From Thermoplasmatota archaeon (lineage in GTDB: Archaea; Thermoplasmatota; Thermoplasmata; UBA10834): a stretch of DNA of 5,924 nucleotides. How positions within the stretch are numbered: position 1 is the first letter of the stretch; every line of letters starts with the position of its first letter. Shown here piece after piece: positions 1-5,478 of this stretch. The notes under the pieces were generated by a model, which was not told the DNA's origin, did not search any database, and was given only the letters and a program-made list of their open reading frames with translations. The DNA is taken from NCBI GenBank assembly GCA_022848805.1, contig JAJISI010000079.1:1-5924 (forward strand), read 5' to 3'. Position numbers and translations under genes: made by a program.

Positions 1-295
1 CTAGTTTCGACTTGACATCCTCGGTACTGAGCGGGACGAACACGGACTTTCTGTGGCTTTTCGACCCTTTGACCACGATGATAGCGCTCACCGGGACCGA
101 CAACTTGCGTGATAGGAACTCGACGAGCTCCGCATTGGCTGCGCCATCTTTCGGCTCTGCAGCGACCCTGACCTGAATCGCTCCTCTCCACGCGTCTATC
201 CCACCTATCTCGGTCGATCTAGCCCCTGGAGAGACGACGAAGTACACGAGGCATCCACCTCGGGCCTCCTTGACGAATTCAGCCGGACGGTTCAT
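1..295 (-). CDS. DUF167 (YggU/UPF0235) family protein, 3' end cut by the window
   Basis: Reading leftward from the ATG at 295-293, 98 codons are open to the window edge and no stop is reached. The protein begins MNRPAEFVKEARGGCLVYF and carries the DUF167 hallmarks in order: VSPGARSTEIGG (about residues 22-33), IQVRVAAEPKDGAANAELVEFL (about 39-60) and VKGSKSHRKSVFV (about 75-87). Family members are usually about 95-110 residues, so little is missing. The family is a small alpha/beta fold with no settled biochemical role, and I assign none. No Shine-Dalgarno sequence precedes the ATG. A TATA-like element on this strand at 335-326 would place transcription start around 9 nt upstream, which fits a nearly leaderless mRNA. 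The gene is divergent from Gins51. Family identity is firm; function is unknown. Confidence 0.9.
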   Translation of the reverse strand, partial: MNRPAEFVKEARGGCLVYFVVSPGARSTEIGGIDAWRGAIQVRVAAEPKDGAANAELVEFLSRKLSVPVSAIIVVKGSKSHRKSVFVPLSTEDVKSKL

Positions 296-325
296 GACGA
301 GGTCCGTCGAGTTATTATCGCGCTC

Positions 326-335
326 GGTATAATCC
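326..335. promoter_or_regulatory. Candidate divergent TATA element shared by the DUF167 and Gins51 genes
   Basis: The sequence GGTATAATCC reads as GGATTATACC on the other strand, so a TATA-like core is present in both directions. Using the usual archaeal spacing of about 26 nt, rightward transcription would start near 357 and leftward transcription near 304. The leftward site gives the DUF167 gene a very short leader. The rightward site gives Gins51 a leader of about 60 nt. A second A/T-rich patch at 311-318 could serve instead. This is pattern-based inference; no start site is known. Confidence 0.4.
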
Positions 336-353
336 TTTTCCCAAGCCGGTCAG

Positions 354-389
354 CGCGCAAGCATCAAATAGGTTGTTGATGCATGCGCG
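354..389. repeat. Near-perfect inverted repeat in front of Gins51 (14-nt arms, 8-nt spacer)
   Basis: The left arm CGCGCAAGCATCAA (354-367) and right arm TTGATGCATGCGCG (376-389) are reverse complements except for one A/A mismatch (360 against 383). They are separated by ATAGGTTG. The element overlaps the predicted rightward transcription start (about 357) and contains the first in-frame ATG of the Gins51 frame (383). It could be an operator that blocks RNA polymerase loading, or a hairpin at the 5' end of the mRNA. No T-run follows, so a terminator is unlikely. The repeat is seen directly; its role is inferred. Confidence 0.7.
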
Positions 390-405
390 AATCAATGGCC
401 GATAA

Positions 406-409
406 GAGG
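406..409 (+). promoter_or_regulatory. Ribosome binding site that favours the Gins51 start at 416
   Basis: GAGG, inside a purine-rich run, sits 6 nt before the ATG at 416 and can pair with the CCUC of the archaeal 16S rRNA tail. The two upstream in-frame ATGs at 383 and 395 have no comparable site, and the one at 383 lies inside an inverted repeat. Confidence 0.5.
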
Positions 410-415
410 GGGGAC

Positions 416-1057
416 ATGGGATATGAAGAGATCATGTCGCTTTTCAGACAGGAATACAAATCTCCTCAGCTGACGAAGGTCGAATCCTCCCTTTACGACA
501 AGATGAACCATTACATCCGGAGTCTTCGAAAGGAGAGCGAGCGGGAGCTCGCTGTCAACCCCAGCTCTCAGGCGAGCATGATGATCAACGATCAGCTGAA
601 GAAGGCGACCGAGAAGGTGAAGAGGGTGTATGAGCTGCGTCAGCGCAAGATAGCGCTCCTATCCCTGAGAAGAGTCGCTGGCGACAACCCCGAGACAAGC
701 AACCTCACACGTGACGAACTGGTCCTTTATTCCAGCTTGATATCCGTGCTGGGTGCTCACCAGGACAGCAACGCCGATTTCGAGAACATCGGGCCTCGGT
801 TCTCCGAACCGAAAGACATCGTCAATCTTCCAGACGCCCCTCCGAGCAAGTCCTCCACAGAAGAGGACGAGGCGTCCGAAGGAGAGGATGCGAAGGAAGA
901 CCTGGTCCTTGTCCGGGTGCTTGAGGACGTCCCGACCTTCGCGGGAGTCGACAGGGACTACACTCTCAAGAAGGAAGACCTGGTTTCGTTGCCGAAGAAT
1001 GTCGCGGACACGCTGGCATCGCACGGGAAGATAAAACTCATGAGCGTCTCACTATAG
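416..1057 (+). CDS. gins51: GINS complex subunit, archaeal Gins51 (Sld5/Psf1-like)
   Basis: This is a subunit of GINS, the replication-fork complex that joins MCM helicase and Cdc45/RecJ-like protein to form the active helicase. The order of parts is Gins51-type: an N-terminal helical A domain (about residues 2-130, opening GYEEIMSLFRQEYKSPQL), a strongly acidic low-complexity linker (about 145-162, rich in Glu, Asp and Ser), then the small B domain (about 163-209) with VLVRVLEDVPTFAGVDRDYT followed by KKEDLVSLPKNVADTL, the family's most recognisable stretch. I chose the ATG at 416 (213 residues) because it has a Shine-Dalgarno sequence and matches the family's usual N-terminus. Starts at 395 or 383 (224 residues) remain possible. 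The stop codon overlaps the end of the convergent hydrolase gene. No PCNA or primase gene, common GINS neighbours, is visible here. Confidence 0.88.
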   Translation: MGYEEIMSLFRQEYKSPQLTKVESSLYDKMNHYIRSLRKESERELAVNPSSQASMMINDQLKKATEKVKRVYELRQRKIALLSLRRVAGDNPETSNLTRDELVLYSSLISVLGAHQDSNADFENIGPRFSEPKDIVNLPDAPPSKSSTEEDEASEGEDAKEDLVLVRVLEDVPTFAGVDRDYTLKKEDLVSLPKNVADTLASHGKIKLMSVSL

Positions 1058-1825
1058 CGCGAACGGCCCGTTCTGGCAACCGTGTTCCGTGGGCGAGACC
1101 GAAGGGCATGCCCCGCAATCGCCCGTTACGCACCTCTCAACAGCTTCCTTCGCCAAGTCCATGGTGTTGTTGTCTTTGCTCAGGTGAAGCAGCACTATCT
1201 GTTTGAGTCTCTCGCTGGCGACCTCGGAGCACAACCTCCCAGCGTCCTCGTTCGAGAGATGGCCATGATTGCCTGCGATGGTTCTCTTTAGGAAAACCGG
1301 GTAGCTCCCGTTCATAAGCAAGGTCTCGTCGTAGTTGGCCTCTATCATCACCAGGTCGGAATCCCTCATCGCCTTCAGCACCTCTTCTGTCAGGGATCCA
1401 AGGTCGGATGCGGCCGATACTCTCCTTCCGTTGAACGAGATCGAGTATCCGACGGGCTCCGCCGCCAGATGCATCACCGGGAACGCGTGAATGCTGAGGT
1501 TGCCGATGCCAAATGTGCCATGGCGTTCTATGGTTTTCGCATCGGTCCCTTCGAGAGGTGAGAGTGCCAGCGTACCCTCGGTACCAAACACCGGGATGTC
1601 GTGGACGCTACAGAACCGCTTCGCACCTCTGTTGTGGTCTGTGTGCTCATGGGTTAGCAGCACTGCATCGATGTCTTGCGCTTCGGTGCCGAAGGCTGAG
1701 AGCCTCCGTTCCATCTCTCTGCACGATATCCCCGCATCTATCAGGACTGAGGTTTCGTTCGAGCGGAACAGAATCGAGTTGCCGCAGCTGCCGCTGCTCA
1801 GTACAGCTACAAACGGTCGGTGCAT
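1052..1825 (-). CDS. YycJ-like metallo-beta-lactamase-fold hydrolase
   Basis: This 257-residue protein has the MBL fold of the YycJ/VicX group, metal-dependent hydrolases thought to act on phosphodiester substrates. Evidence in order: the N-terminal LSSGSCGNSI (9-18) and LIDAG (28-32); the metal motif THEHTDH (58-64, ligands H59, H61, D63, H64); H119 in PVMHLAAEPVGY; D141 in ASDLG; HGHLSNEDAG (187-196); and H214 in LLHLSKDNNT. All core metal ligands therefore appear present and the protein should be active. The natural substrate is unknown. The last 26 residues carry Cys232, Cys237, Cys240, His248 and Cys250, a possible extra metal site that I do not recall as a general family feature. The ATG at 1825 is the first start in frame and has no Shine-Dalgarno sequence; a TATA-like element places transcription start a few bases upstream. 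It is a single gene, convergent with Gins51 with a 6-nt overlap. Confidence 0.88.
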   Translation of the reverse strand: MHRPFVAVLSSGSCGNSILFRSNETSVLIDAGISCREMERRLSAFGTEAQDIDAVLLTHEHTDHNRGAKRFCSVHDIPVFGTEGTLALSPLEGTDAKTIERHGTFGIGNLSIHAFPVMHLAAEPVGYSISFNGRRVSAASDLGSLTEEVLKAMRDSDLVMIEANYDETLLMNGSYPVFLKRTIAGNHGHLSNEDAGRLCSEVASERLKQIVLLHLSKDNNTMDLAKEAVERCVTGDCGACPSVSPTEHGCQNGPFAL

Positions 1826-1850
1826 CCGGCTGCCACTATGACTCCATTGC

Positions 1851-1868
1851 TGATAAAATCTTTCCGGG
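1851..1868 (-). promoter_or_regulatory. Candidate BRE/TATA promoter of the MBL-fold hydrolase gene
   Basis: On the minus strand this reads CCGGAAAGATTTTATCA, a purine-rich BRE-like stretch followed by a TTTTAT core (1858-1853). Initiation about 26 nt downstream falls near 1829, only a few bases before the ATG at 1825. This matches the absence of a Shine-Dalgarno sequence and suggests a leaderless mRNA. Confidence 0.5.
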
Positions 1869-1970
1869 CCGACTCTGTCTCTGACACGCGCCGTCGGGAT
1901 TCGGAGGCATGTTCTAGCAGCATCGTTTCCTCGGGCCAGATGGTCTCTGGGGAATGTCCAAGCTCGATAG

Positions 1971-1979
1971 TTTTATTAA
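1971..1979 (+). promoter_or_regulatory. Candidate TATA box of the tRNA-Lys gene
   Basis: TTTTATTAA is the most A/T-rich patch in the gap and is centred about 30 nt before the mature 5' end of the tRNA. That is the expected distance for an archaeal stable-RNA promoter with a 5' leader of a few bases, which RNase P would remove. Confidence 0.55.
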
Positions 1980-2004
1980 CGGCGACCATATACTGCGAAT
2001 TCGC

Positions 2005-2111
2005 GGGCCTGTAGCTCAGCTAGGTAGAGCAACCGGCTCTTACTGCGATACCTATCGGTTCTCTCAGGAGATACCGGTGGGCCAGGGGTTCGAATCCCTT
2101 CAGGCCCGCCA
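2005..2111 (+). tRNA. tRNA-Lys(CTT) with a 30-nt intron; CCA encoded
   Basis: The cloverleaf closes fully once the intron is removed. The acceptor stem is GGGCCTG (2005-2011) with CAGGCCC (2101-2107). The D arm is GCTC/GAGC (2014-2017, 2027-2030) with GG at 2023-2024. The anticodon stem is ACCGG (2032-2036) with CCGGT (2074-2078). The T arm is AGGGG, loop TTCGAAT, CCCTT (2084-2100). The spliced anticodon loop is CTCTTAA with anticodon CTT at 2039-2041, reading the lysine codon AAG. The variable loop is 5 nt, the discriminator base is G2108, and the CCA end is encoded (2109-2111). The spliced length is 77 nt including CCA. The gene stands alone, with its own likely TATA box upstream and no obvious T-run after it. 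Confidence 0.97.
2043..2072 (+). other. tRNA-Lys intron at the canonical 37/38 site with bulge-helix-bulge structure
   Basis: Cutting between 37 and 38 restores a normal seven-base anticodon loop. The precursor folds as a strict bulge-helix-bulge. The anticodon stem is followed by the 3-nt bulge ATA (2071-2073) on the 3' side. A 4-bp central helix pairs CTCT (2037-2040) with GGAG (2067-2070), the last pair being G-T. The 3-nt bulge TAC (2041-2043) lies on the 5' side. Cleavage after the second base of each bulge gives exactly these ends. The rest of the intron forms an imperfect hairpin capped by ACC-TATC-GGT. This is the substrate form for the archaeal splicing endonuclease EndA and the RtcB ligase. 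Confidence 0.93.
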
Positions 2112-2304
2112 TTTCTACTGGTCTAGCTGACGCACGGACGGCTGCCAATTCGCGGATGAAGATTCAATAGCTTCGGTCTAGTGATTTGCCAGGCTATTAG
2201 GGATACCAGGTTGGTGTCATGCCCGAGCAGCCCTTCAATTAGGAAAGGTTAATGCGGGGGACGCTCATCATCGACATACCACGGCCGCTCGAGTGTGTGA
2301 CGGC

Positions 2305-2312
2305 AGGAGAGG
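2305..2312 (+). promoter_or_regulatory. Ribosome binding site of the GPN GTPase gene
   Basis: AGGAGAGG holds two overlapping Shine-Dalgarno cores. GAGG ends 9 nt before the ATG at 2322, a workable spacing. A TTG at 2313 in the same frame would lie directly against this site, so the ATG is the better start. Confidence 0.5.
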
Positions 2313-2321
2313 TTGAAGGCG

Positions 2322-3092
2322 ATGGCCCCCAAGAATCTGTATTTCGCAGGCACTGCCGGGTGTGGCAAGAGCACATTGACCGGAACCTTCCAGCAGTGGA
2401 TGCGCAATGAGGGGTACGACGCGATTACTGTCAATCTCGACCCCGGTGTCGATACGCTGCCGTACGAGCCCGACGTCGACATCAGAGACTGGATCCGCCT
2501 TTCCGAGGTGATGGCCGAGTACGGTCTGGGACCGAACGGCGCCCAGATATTGGCCGCGGACATGCTGGCTCTCAACACGAAAGAAGTCGTTGACGTCATC
2601 GACACCTTCAACACGGACTATGTTCTGATCGATACGCCCGGTCAGCTTGAGCTGTTCGCCTTCCGCCAGAGCAGCCGTGTGATTCTGAACGCACTGGACA
2701 GAGACTCATCCGTCCTCGCGTTCCTTTTCGACCCTGTTATCGCGAAGAACCCCAACGGTTTCGTGACATCGTTCCTCCTGTCTGCTACGGTCCAGTTCAG
2801 ACTCACCGTCCCTATGGTGACGATGCTTGCGAAATCCGATCTCCTCACTGAGCCCGAGAGACAGCTCATCGAGCGGTGGAGTACGGACAAGTATTCTCTC
2901 TGGAGCGACCTGTGTGACGAAGCCGCGAAGGATCCACAGACTCAGGTCAATCTTGAGTTTCTTCAGGCGTTGGAGACAGTCGGCGTCGTCGGAGACGTGG
3001 GTTTTACGAGCTCTGAGACATTCGAAGGGATCGCGGACATATACGCGATCGTCCAGCAGCTGATCGAAGGCGGAGAGGACATCGAAAAATAG
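2322..3092 (+). CDS. GPN-loop GTPase (archaeal homologue of GPN1/2/3)
   Basis: This is a cytoplasmic SIMIBI-class GTPase of 256 residues. Motifs in order: Walker A/G1 GTAGCGKST (10-18); NLDPG (38-42), the switch I region; the family-defining Gly-Pro-Asn loop in GLGPNGAQ (GPN at 70-72); G3 DTPGQLELF (104-112); and the G4 position AKSD (170-173). The GPN loop reaches across the dimer to the partner's nucleotide site. Eukaryotic relatives help assemble and import RNA polymerase II; the archaeal role is less clear, though a link to RNA polymerase or translation is often proposed. The first G4 residue is Ala, where many GTPases have Asn; this position is known to vary in the GPN family. The gene stands alone between tRNA-Lys and tdh. 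A TTG at 2313 would add three residues, but the ATG has better ribosome-site spacing. Confidence 0.93.
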   Translation: MAPKNLYFAGTAGCGKSTLTGTFQQWMRNEGYDAITVNLDPGVDTLPYEPDVDIRDWIRLSEVMAEYGLGPNGAQILAADMLALNTKEVVDVIDTFNTDYVLIDTPGQLELFAFRQSSRVILNALDRDSSVLAFLFDPVIAKNPNGFVTSFLLSATVQFRLTVPMVTMLAKSDLLTEPERQLIERWSTDKYSLWSDLCDEAAKDPQTQVNLEFLQALETVGVVGDVGFTSSETFEGIADIYAIVQQLIEGGEDIEK

Positions 3093-3144
3093 GCCTAGCA
3101 ACCCGCAGATTCTCACGGTTCATCGTCGTACGATAGTGGTACAT

Positions 3145-3158
3145 GCAAATGTCTTAAG
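3145..3158 (+). promoter_or_regulatory. Candidate promoter of the tdh-kbl operon
   Basis: GCAAATGTCTTAAG combines an A-rich BRE-like stretch with a TCTTAAG core. Initiation about 26 nt downstream, near 3180, would leave a leader of about 25 nt that keeps the Shine-Dalgarno site at 3192. The other candidate, GTATAC at 3164-3169, would start transcription at or inside that site and is less likely. Confidence 0.35.
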
Positions 3159-3191
3159 AACGAGTATACTGTCCGCTTCTTGGTCCAACGT

Positions 3192-3197
3192 GAGGTG
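3192..3197 (+). promoter_or_regulatory. Strong ribosome binding site fixing the tdh start at 3205
   Basis: GAGGTG is a close match to the archaeal Shine-Dalgarno consensus and lies 7 nt before the ATG at 3205. The longer open frame reaching back to 3136 has no such site, and its first 23 codons do not resemble the family. Confidence 0.75.
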
Positions 3198-3204
3198 TCT
3201 CCGA

Positions 3205-4272
3205 ATGTATGCTGTTGTTAAGAGACACAAGGCTGCTGGGGCTGAGATCGAATCGGTCGATAAGCCCAAGCCAGGCAAGGATGAAGTTCTCATCTCGATG
3301 AAGCACAGCTCGATATGCGGCACGGATGTTCATATATGGCAGTGGAACCACTGGGCCGAGAGACGGGTGAAGAAGCTGCCGATCATATTCGGTCACGAGG
3401 TATGTGGCGAGGTGGTCGAGAAGGGGGATGAGGTAAGCTCCCTCGAAATCGGGGACTTGGTCGCCGCTGAGACGCACATCGTCGATAGAACCTGCTATCA
3501 GTGCAGAACCGGCAGGATGCACATATGCAGGGACATGAAGATACTCGGCGTGGACACAGACGGCGTCTTCGCGGAGTACATCCGCCTGCCGGATATGAAT
3601 GCGAGGAAGCTCCCGGCCGGTCTGGATATCAAGCTGGGTTCATTGCTAGAGCCGCTCGGCAACGCCACTTTCACCGTACTTCCGGACGAGTGCGCGGACG
3701 ATGTCCGTGACAAGAACGTGTTCGTTGCCGGGTGCGGGCCGATCGGCCTGATGGCCGTGGCGATATTGAAGGCGTTGGGTGCCCGGAAGGTGATCGCGTC
3801 GGAGCTCGCCTCCGACAAGGTCAGGTTCGATCTCGCGAAGCGCATGGGGGCCGATGTGGTTCTCGACGCGGCGATGGGGCATGATAACCTTGTCGCGGCC
3901 GTTCGGGATAACACCGACGGCAACGGTGCGGACGTATCGCTCGAGATGTCCGGAGCACCCGCTGCGTTGCGCCAGGTGTTCGATGCGCTGACGCCAGGCG
4001 GGCGCGTGTCCATCCTCGGACTATACCCCGACCCCGTGAAGCTGGATATCAACAACGCCGTCACATTCAAATCCGCCAGGGTCTATGGTATCACGGGCAG
4101 GAAGATGTTTGAGACATGGGAGGAGATGTACAAGATCCTCAAGAGCGAGGAGTTCAGGACGAAGCTCTCATCGATAGTCTCACACACCCTGCCGATCAGG
4201 GACATCGCCGAAGGTATGGATCTCATACTTTCGAAGCAGTCCGCGAAGGTGTCTCTGGTTCCTGAATGGTGA
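3205..4272 (+). CDS. tdh: L-threonine 3-dehydrogenase, zinc-dependent MDR family
   Basis: This enzyme oxidises L-threonine with NAD+ to 2-amino-3-ketobutyrate, the substrate of the next gene's product. It has 355 residues, normal for the family. Catalytic zinc site: C38 in SSICGTDVH, plus H64 and E65 in GHE. H91 and E149 (in LLEPLGNA) match further active-site positions of characterised enzymes. The structural-zinc lobe has C97, C100 and C108, but the first Cys is replaced by D94. The stretch KILGVDTDGVFAEY (112-125) is typical of archaeal threonine dehydrogenases. The Rossmann motif is GCGPIG (176-181), and E200 at the end of the second strand indicates NAD(H) over NADP(H). The ATG at 3205 is chosen for its Shine-Dalgarno site. 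The stop lies 4 nt before kbl. A related polyol dehydrogenase is conceivable from sequence alone, but the kbl partner makes the threonine role very likely. Confidence 0.95.
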   Translation: MYAVVKRHKAAGAEIESVDKPKPGKDEVLISMKHSSICGTDVHIWQWNHWAERRVKKLPIIFGHEVCGEVVEKGDEVSSLEIGDLVAAETHIVDRTCYQCRTGRMHICRDMKILGVDTDGVFAEYIRLPDMNARKLPAGLDIKLGSLLEPLGNATFTVLPDECADDVRDKNVFVAGCGPIGLMAVAILKALGARKVIASELASDKVRFDLAKRMGADVVLDAAMGHDNLVAAVRDNTDGNGADVSLEMSGAPAALRQVFDALTPGGRVSILGLYPDPVKLDINNAVTFKSARVYGITGRKMFETWEEMYKILKSEEFRTKLSSIVSHTLPIRDIAEGMDLILSKQSAKVSLVPEW

Positions 4273-4274
4273 GG
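4268..4274 (+). promoter_or_regulatory. kbl ribosome binding site overlapping the tdh stop codon
   Basis: GGTGAGG contains the tdh stop codon TGA (4270-4272) and lies just before the kbl ATG at 4277. A ribosome finishing tdh would be placed on the kbl start, which points to translational coupling. Confidence 0.6.
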
Positions 4275-4276
4275 AT

Positions 4277-5476
4277 ATGGCGGATAGGGATCCCGTATCG
4301 TTCCTTGGTGTCGAGTACAGAGCGCTCGTCGAGGCCGAGATCGACTGGAAGCTCAGGGTCTTGGAGGGTCCGAGCTCCCCGAGATGCAGGGTCGACGGCA
4401 GGGATGTCATCATGCTCTGTTCGAACAACTACCTCAGCCTCAGCAATCATCCGAGGCTGAAGCAGGCTGCCATCGACGCAATCAAGACGCACGGCGCTGG
4501 CTCGGGCTCTGTGCGGCCGATAGCAGGAAACATGGACCTGCATGTCGAGCTCGAAGAGCGACTTGCGAGTTTCAAGGACGCGGAAGCGTCTCTCGTGTAC
4601 CAGACCGGTTTCGCTGCGAACGCCGGGCTGATACCTCAGCTAGCTGATTCCGGAGACCTCATAGTGAGTGACGAGCTCAACCACGGGAGCATAATCGACG
4701 GAGTCCGGCTGTCTAAGGCGGATAGGGCGGTGTACCATCACTCCGATGCCGCCCACCTGGAGGTAGTTCTGGATACGGCAGAGCGGCACGATCCGTCTTA
4801 CAGGAGGATACTAGTGATCACCGACGGCGTGTTCAGCATGGACGGAGATATCGCCCCGCTCGACAAGGTTGCGGCGGTCGCCCGCGACCATGGCGCGATG
4901 GTGTACGTCGACGACGCTCACGGCGAAGGGGTTCTAGGAGACGGCGGGAGAGGCGTAGTCTCGCACTTCGGCCTGACGAGGGATGAGGTCCATGTGGAGA
5001 TGGGGACCTTCTCCAAGGCGTTCGGCGTCGTCGGGGGGCATGTGTCCGGAAGCCGCGACATGGTCGATTTCGCACTGAACAAGTCACGCACATGGCTGTT
5101 GAGCGGCTCTCATCCTCCATCCGTGGCGGCTTCGTGTATCGCCGCCATCGATGTTCTCGAGACCGAGCCTGAGCACGTGCAGAATCTCTGGTCTAACACC
5201 GAGTACTTCAGAAAGGCCGTCCAGGGCATGGGCTTCGACACCGGCAACAGTGTGACCCCTATAGTGCCGATCATGATCGGCGACAGCGGCGATGCGAAGA
5301 AGTTCAGCCGCCGTCTGTTCGAACTCGGCGTGTTCGCCCTTCCGATAGTCTTCCCGATGGTGGCGCGGGATAAGGCAAGGATAAGGACGATAATGAACGC
5401 TGCGCTGTCCCATTCCGACCTGGACGAGGCGCTCTCGGCGATCGAGAGGATAGGCAAGGAGATCGGTCTTGTCTAG
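4277..5476 (+). CDS. kbl: 2-amino-3-ketobutyrate CoA ligase (glycine C-acetyltransferase)
   Basis: This PLP enzyme cleaves 2-amino-3-ketobutyrate with CoA to glycine and acetyl-CoA, completing threonine breakdown begun by Tdh. It belongs to the alpha-oxoamine synthase group (fold type I). Motifs: SNNYLSLSNHP (49-59); GSGSVRPIAGN (75-85); H136 in DELNHGSIIDG, which stacks on the PLP ring; D183 in TDGVFSMDGD; D212 and H215 in VDDAHGEG; and K247 in GTFSKAFG, which forms the Schiff base with PLP. All expected catalytic residues are present. The length of 399 residues is that of bacterial Kbl. The paralogous families BioF and 5-aminolevulinate synthase share this fold; the tight pairing with tdh settles the assignment. 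The gene ends two bases before the end of the convergent CPxC gene. Confidence 0.95.
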   Translation: MADRDPVSFLGVEYRALVEAEIDWKLRVLEGPSSPRCRVDGRDVIMLCSNNYLSLSNHPRLKQAAIDAIKTHGAGSGSVRPIAGNMDLHVELEERLASFKDAEASLVYQTGFAANAGLIPQLADSGDLIVSDELNHGSIIDGVRLSKADRAVYHHSDAAHLEVVLDTAERHDPSYRRILVITDGVFSMDGDIAPLDKVAAVARDHGAMVYVDDAHGEGVLGDGGRGVVSHFGLTRDEVHVEMGTFSKAFGVVGGHVSGSRDMVDFALNKSRTWLLSGSHPPSVAASCIAAIDVLETEPEHVQNLWSNTEYFRKAVQGMGFDTGNSVTPIVPIMIGDSGDAKKFSRRLFELGVFALPIVFPMVARDKARIRTIMNAALSHSDLDEALSAIERIGKEIGLV

Positions 5477-5478
5477 TC

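Noticed and set aside
354..389. Reading the inverted repeat as a terminator for the DUF167 or an upstream gene
   Set aside because: No T-run follows on either strand, and it lies between the starts of two divergent genes, where no transcript should end.
1807..1989. A 60-codon minus-strand frame upstream of the hydrolase gene
   Set aside because: It covers the hydrolase promoter and the tRNA-Lys TATA box, overlaps the hydrolase start in another frame, has no ribosome site and resembles no family.
2156..2190. Possible C/D box guide RNA after the tRNA (ATGAAGA resembles box C)
   Set aside because: Box C is imperfect and no CTGA box D follows at a suitable distance, so the pattern is not complete.
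2202..2218. Small hairpin GATACC-AGGTT-GGTGTC between the tRNA and the GPN gene
   Set aside because: A six-pair stem with one G-T pair and no T-run is expected by chance in a gap of about 210 nt. I see nothing else in 2112-2304 that I can support.
2252..2407. A short plus-strand frame (MRGTLIIDIPRPLECV...) beginning before the GPN GTPase gene
   Set aside because: Most of it lies inside the GPN gene in another frame, it has no clear ribosome site, and the sequence after the first residues looks like frame shadow.
3136..3204. N-terminal extension of Tdh from the ATG at 3136
   Set aside because: The extra 23 residues do not resemble the family, they span the likely promoter, and the ATG at 3205 has a strong Shine-Dalgarno site.
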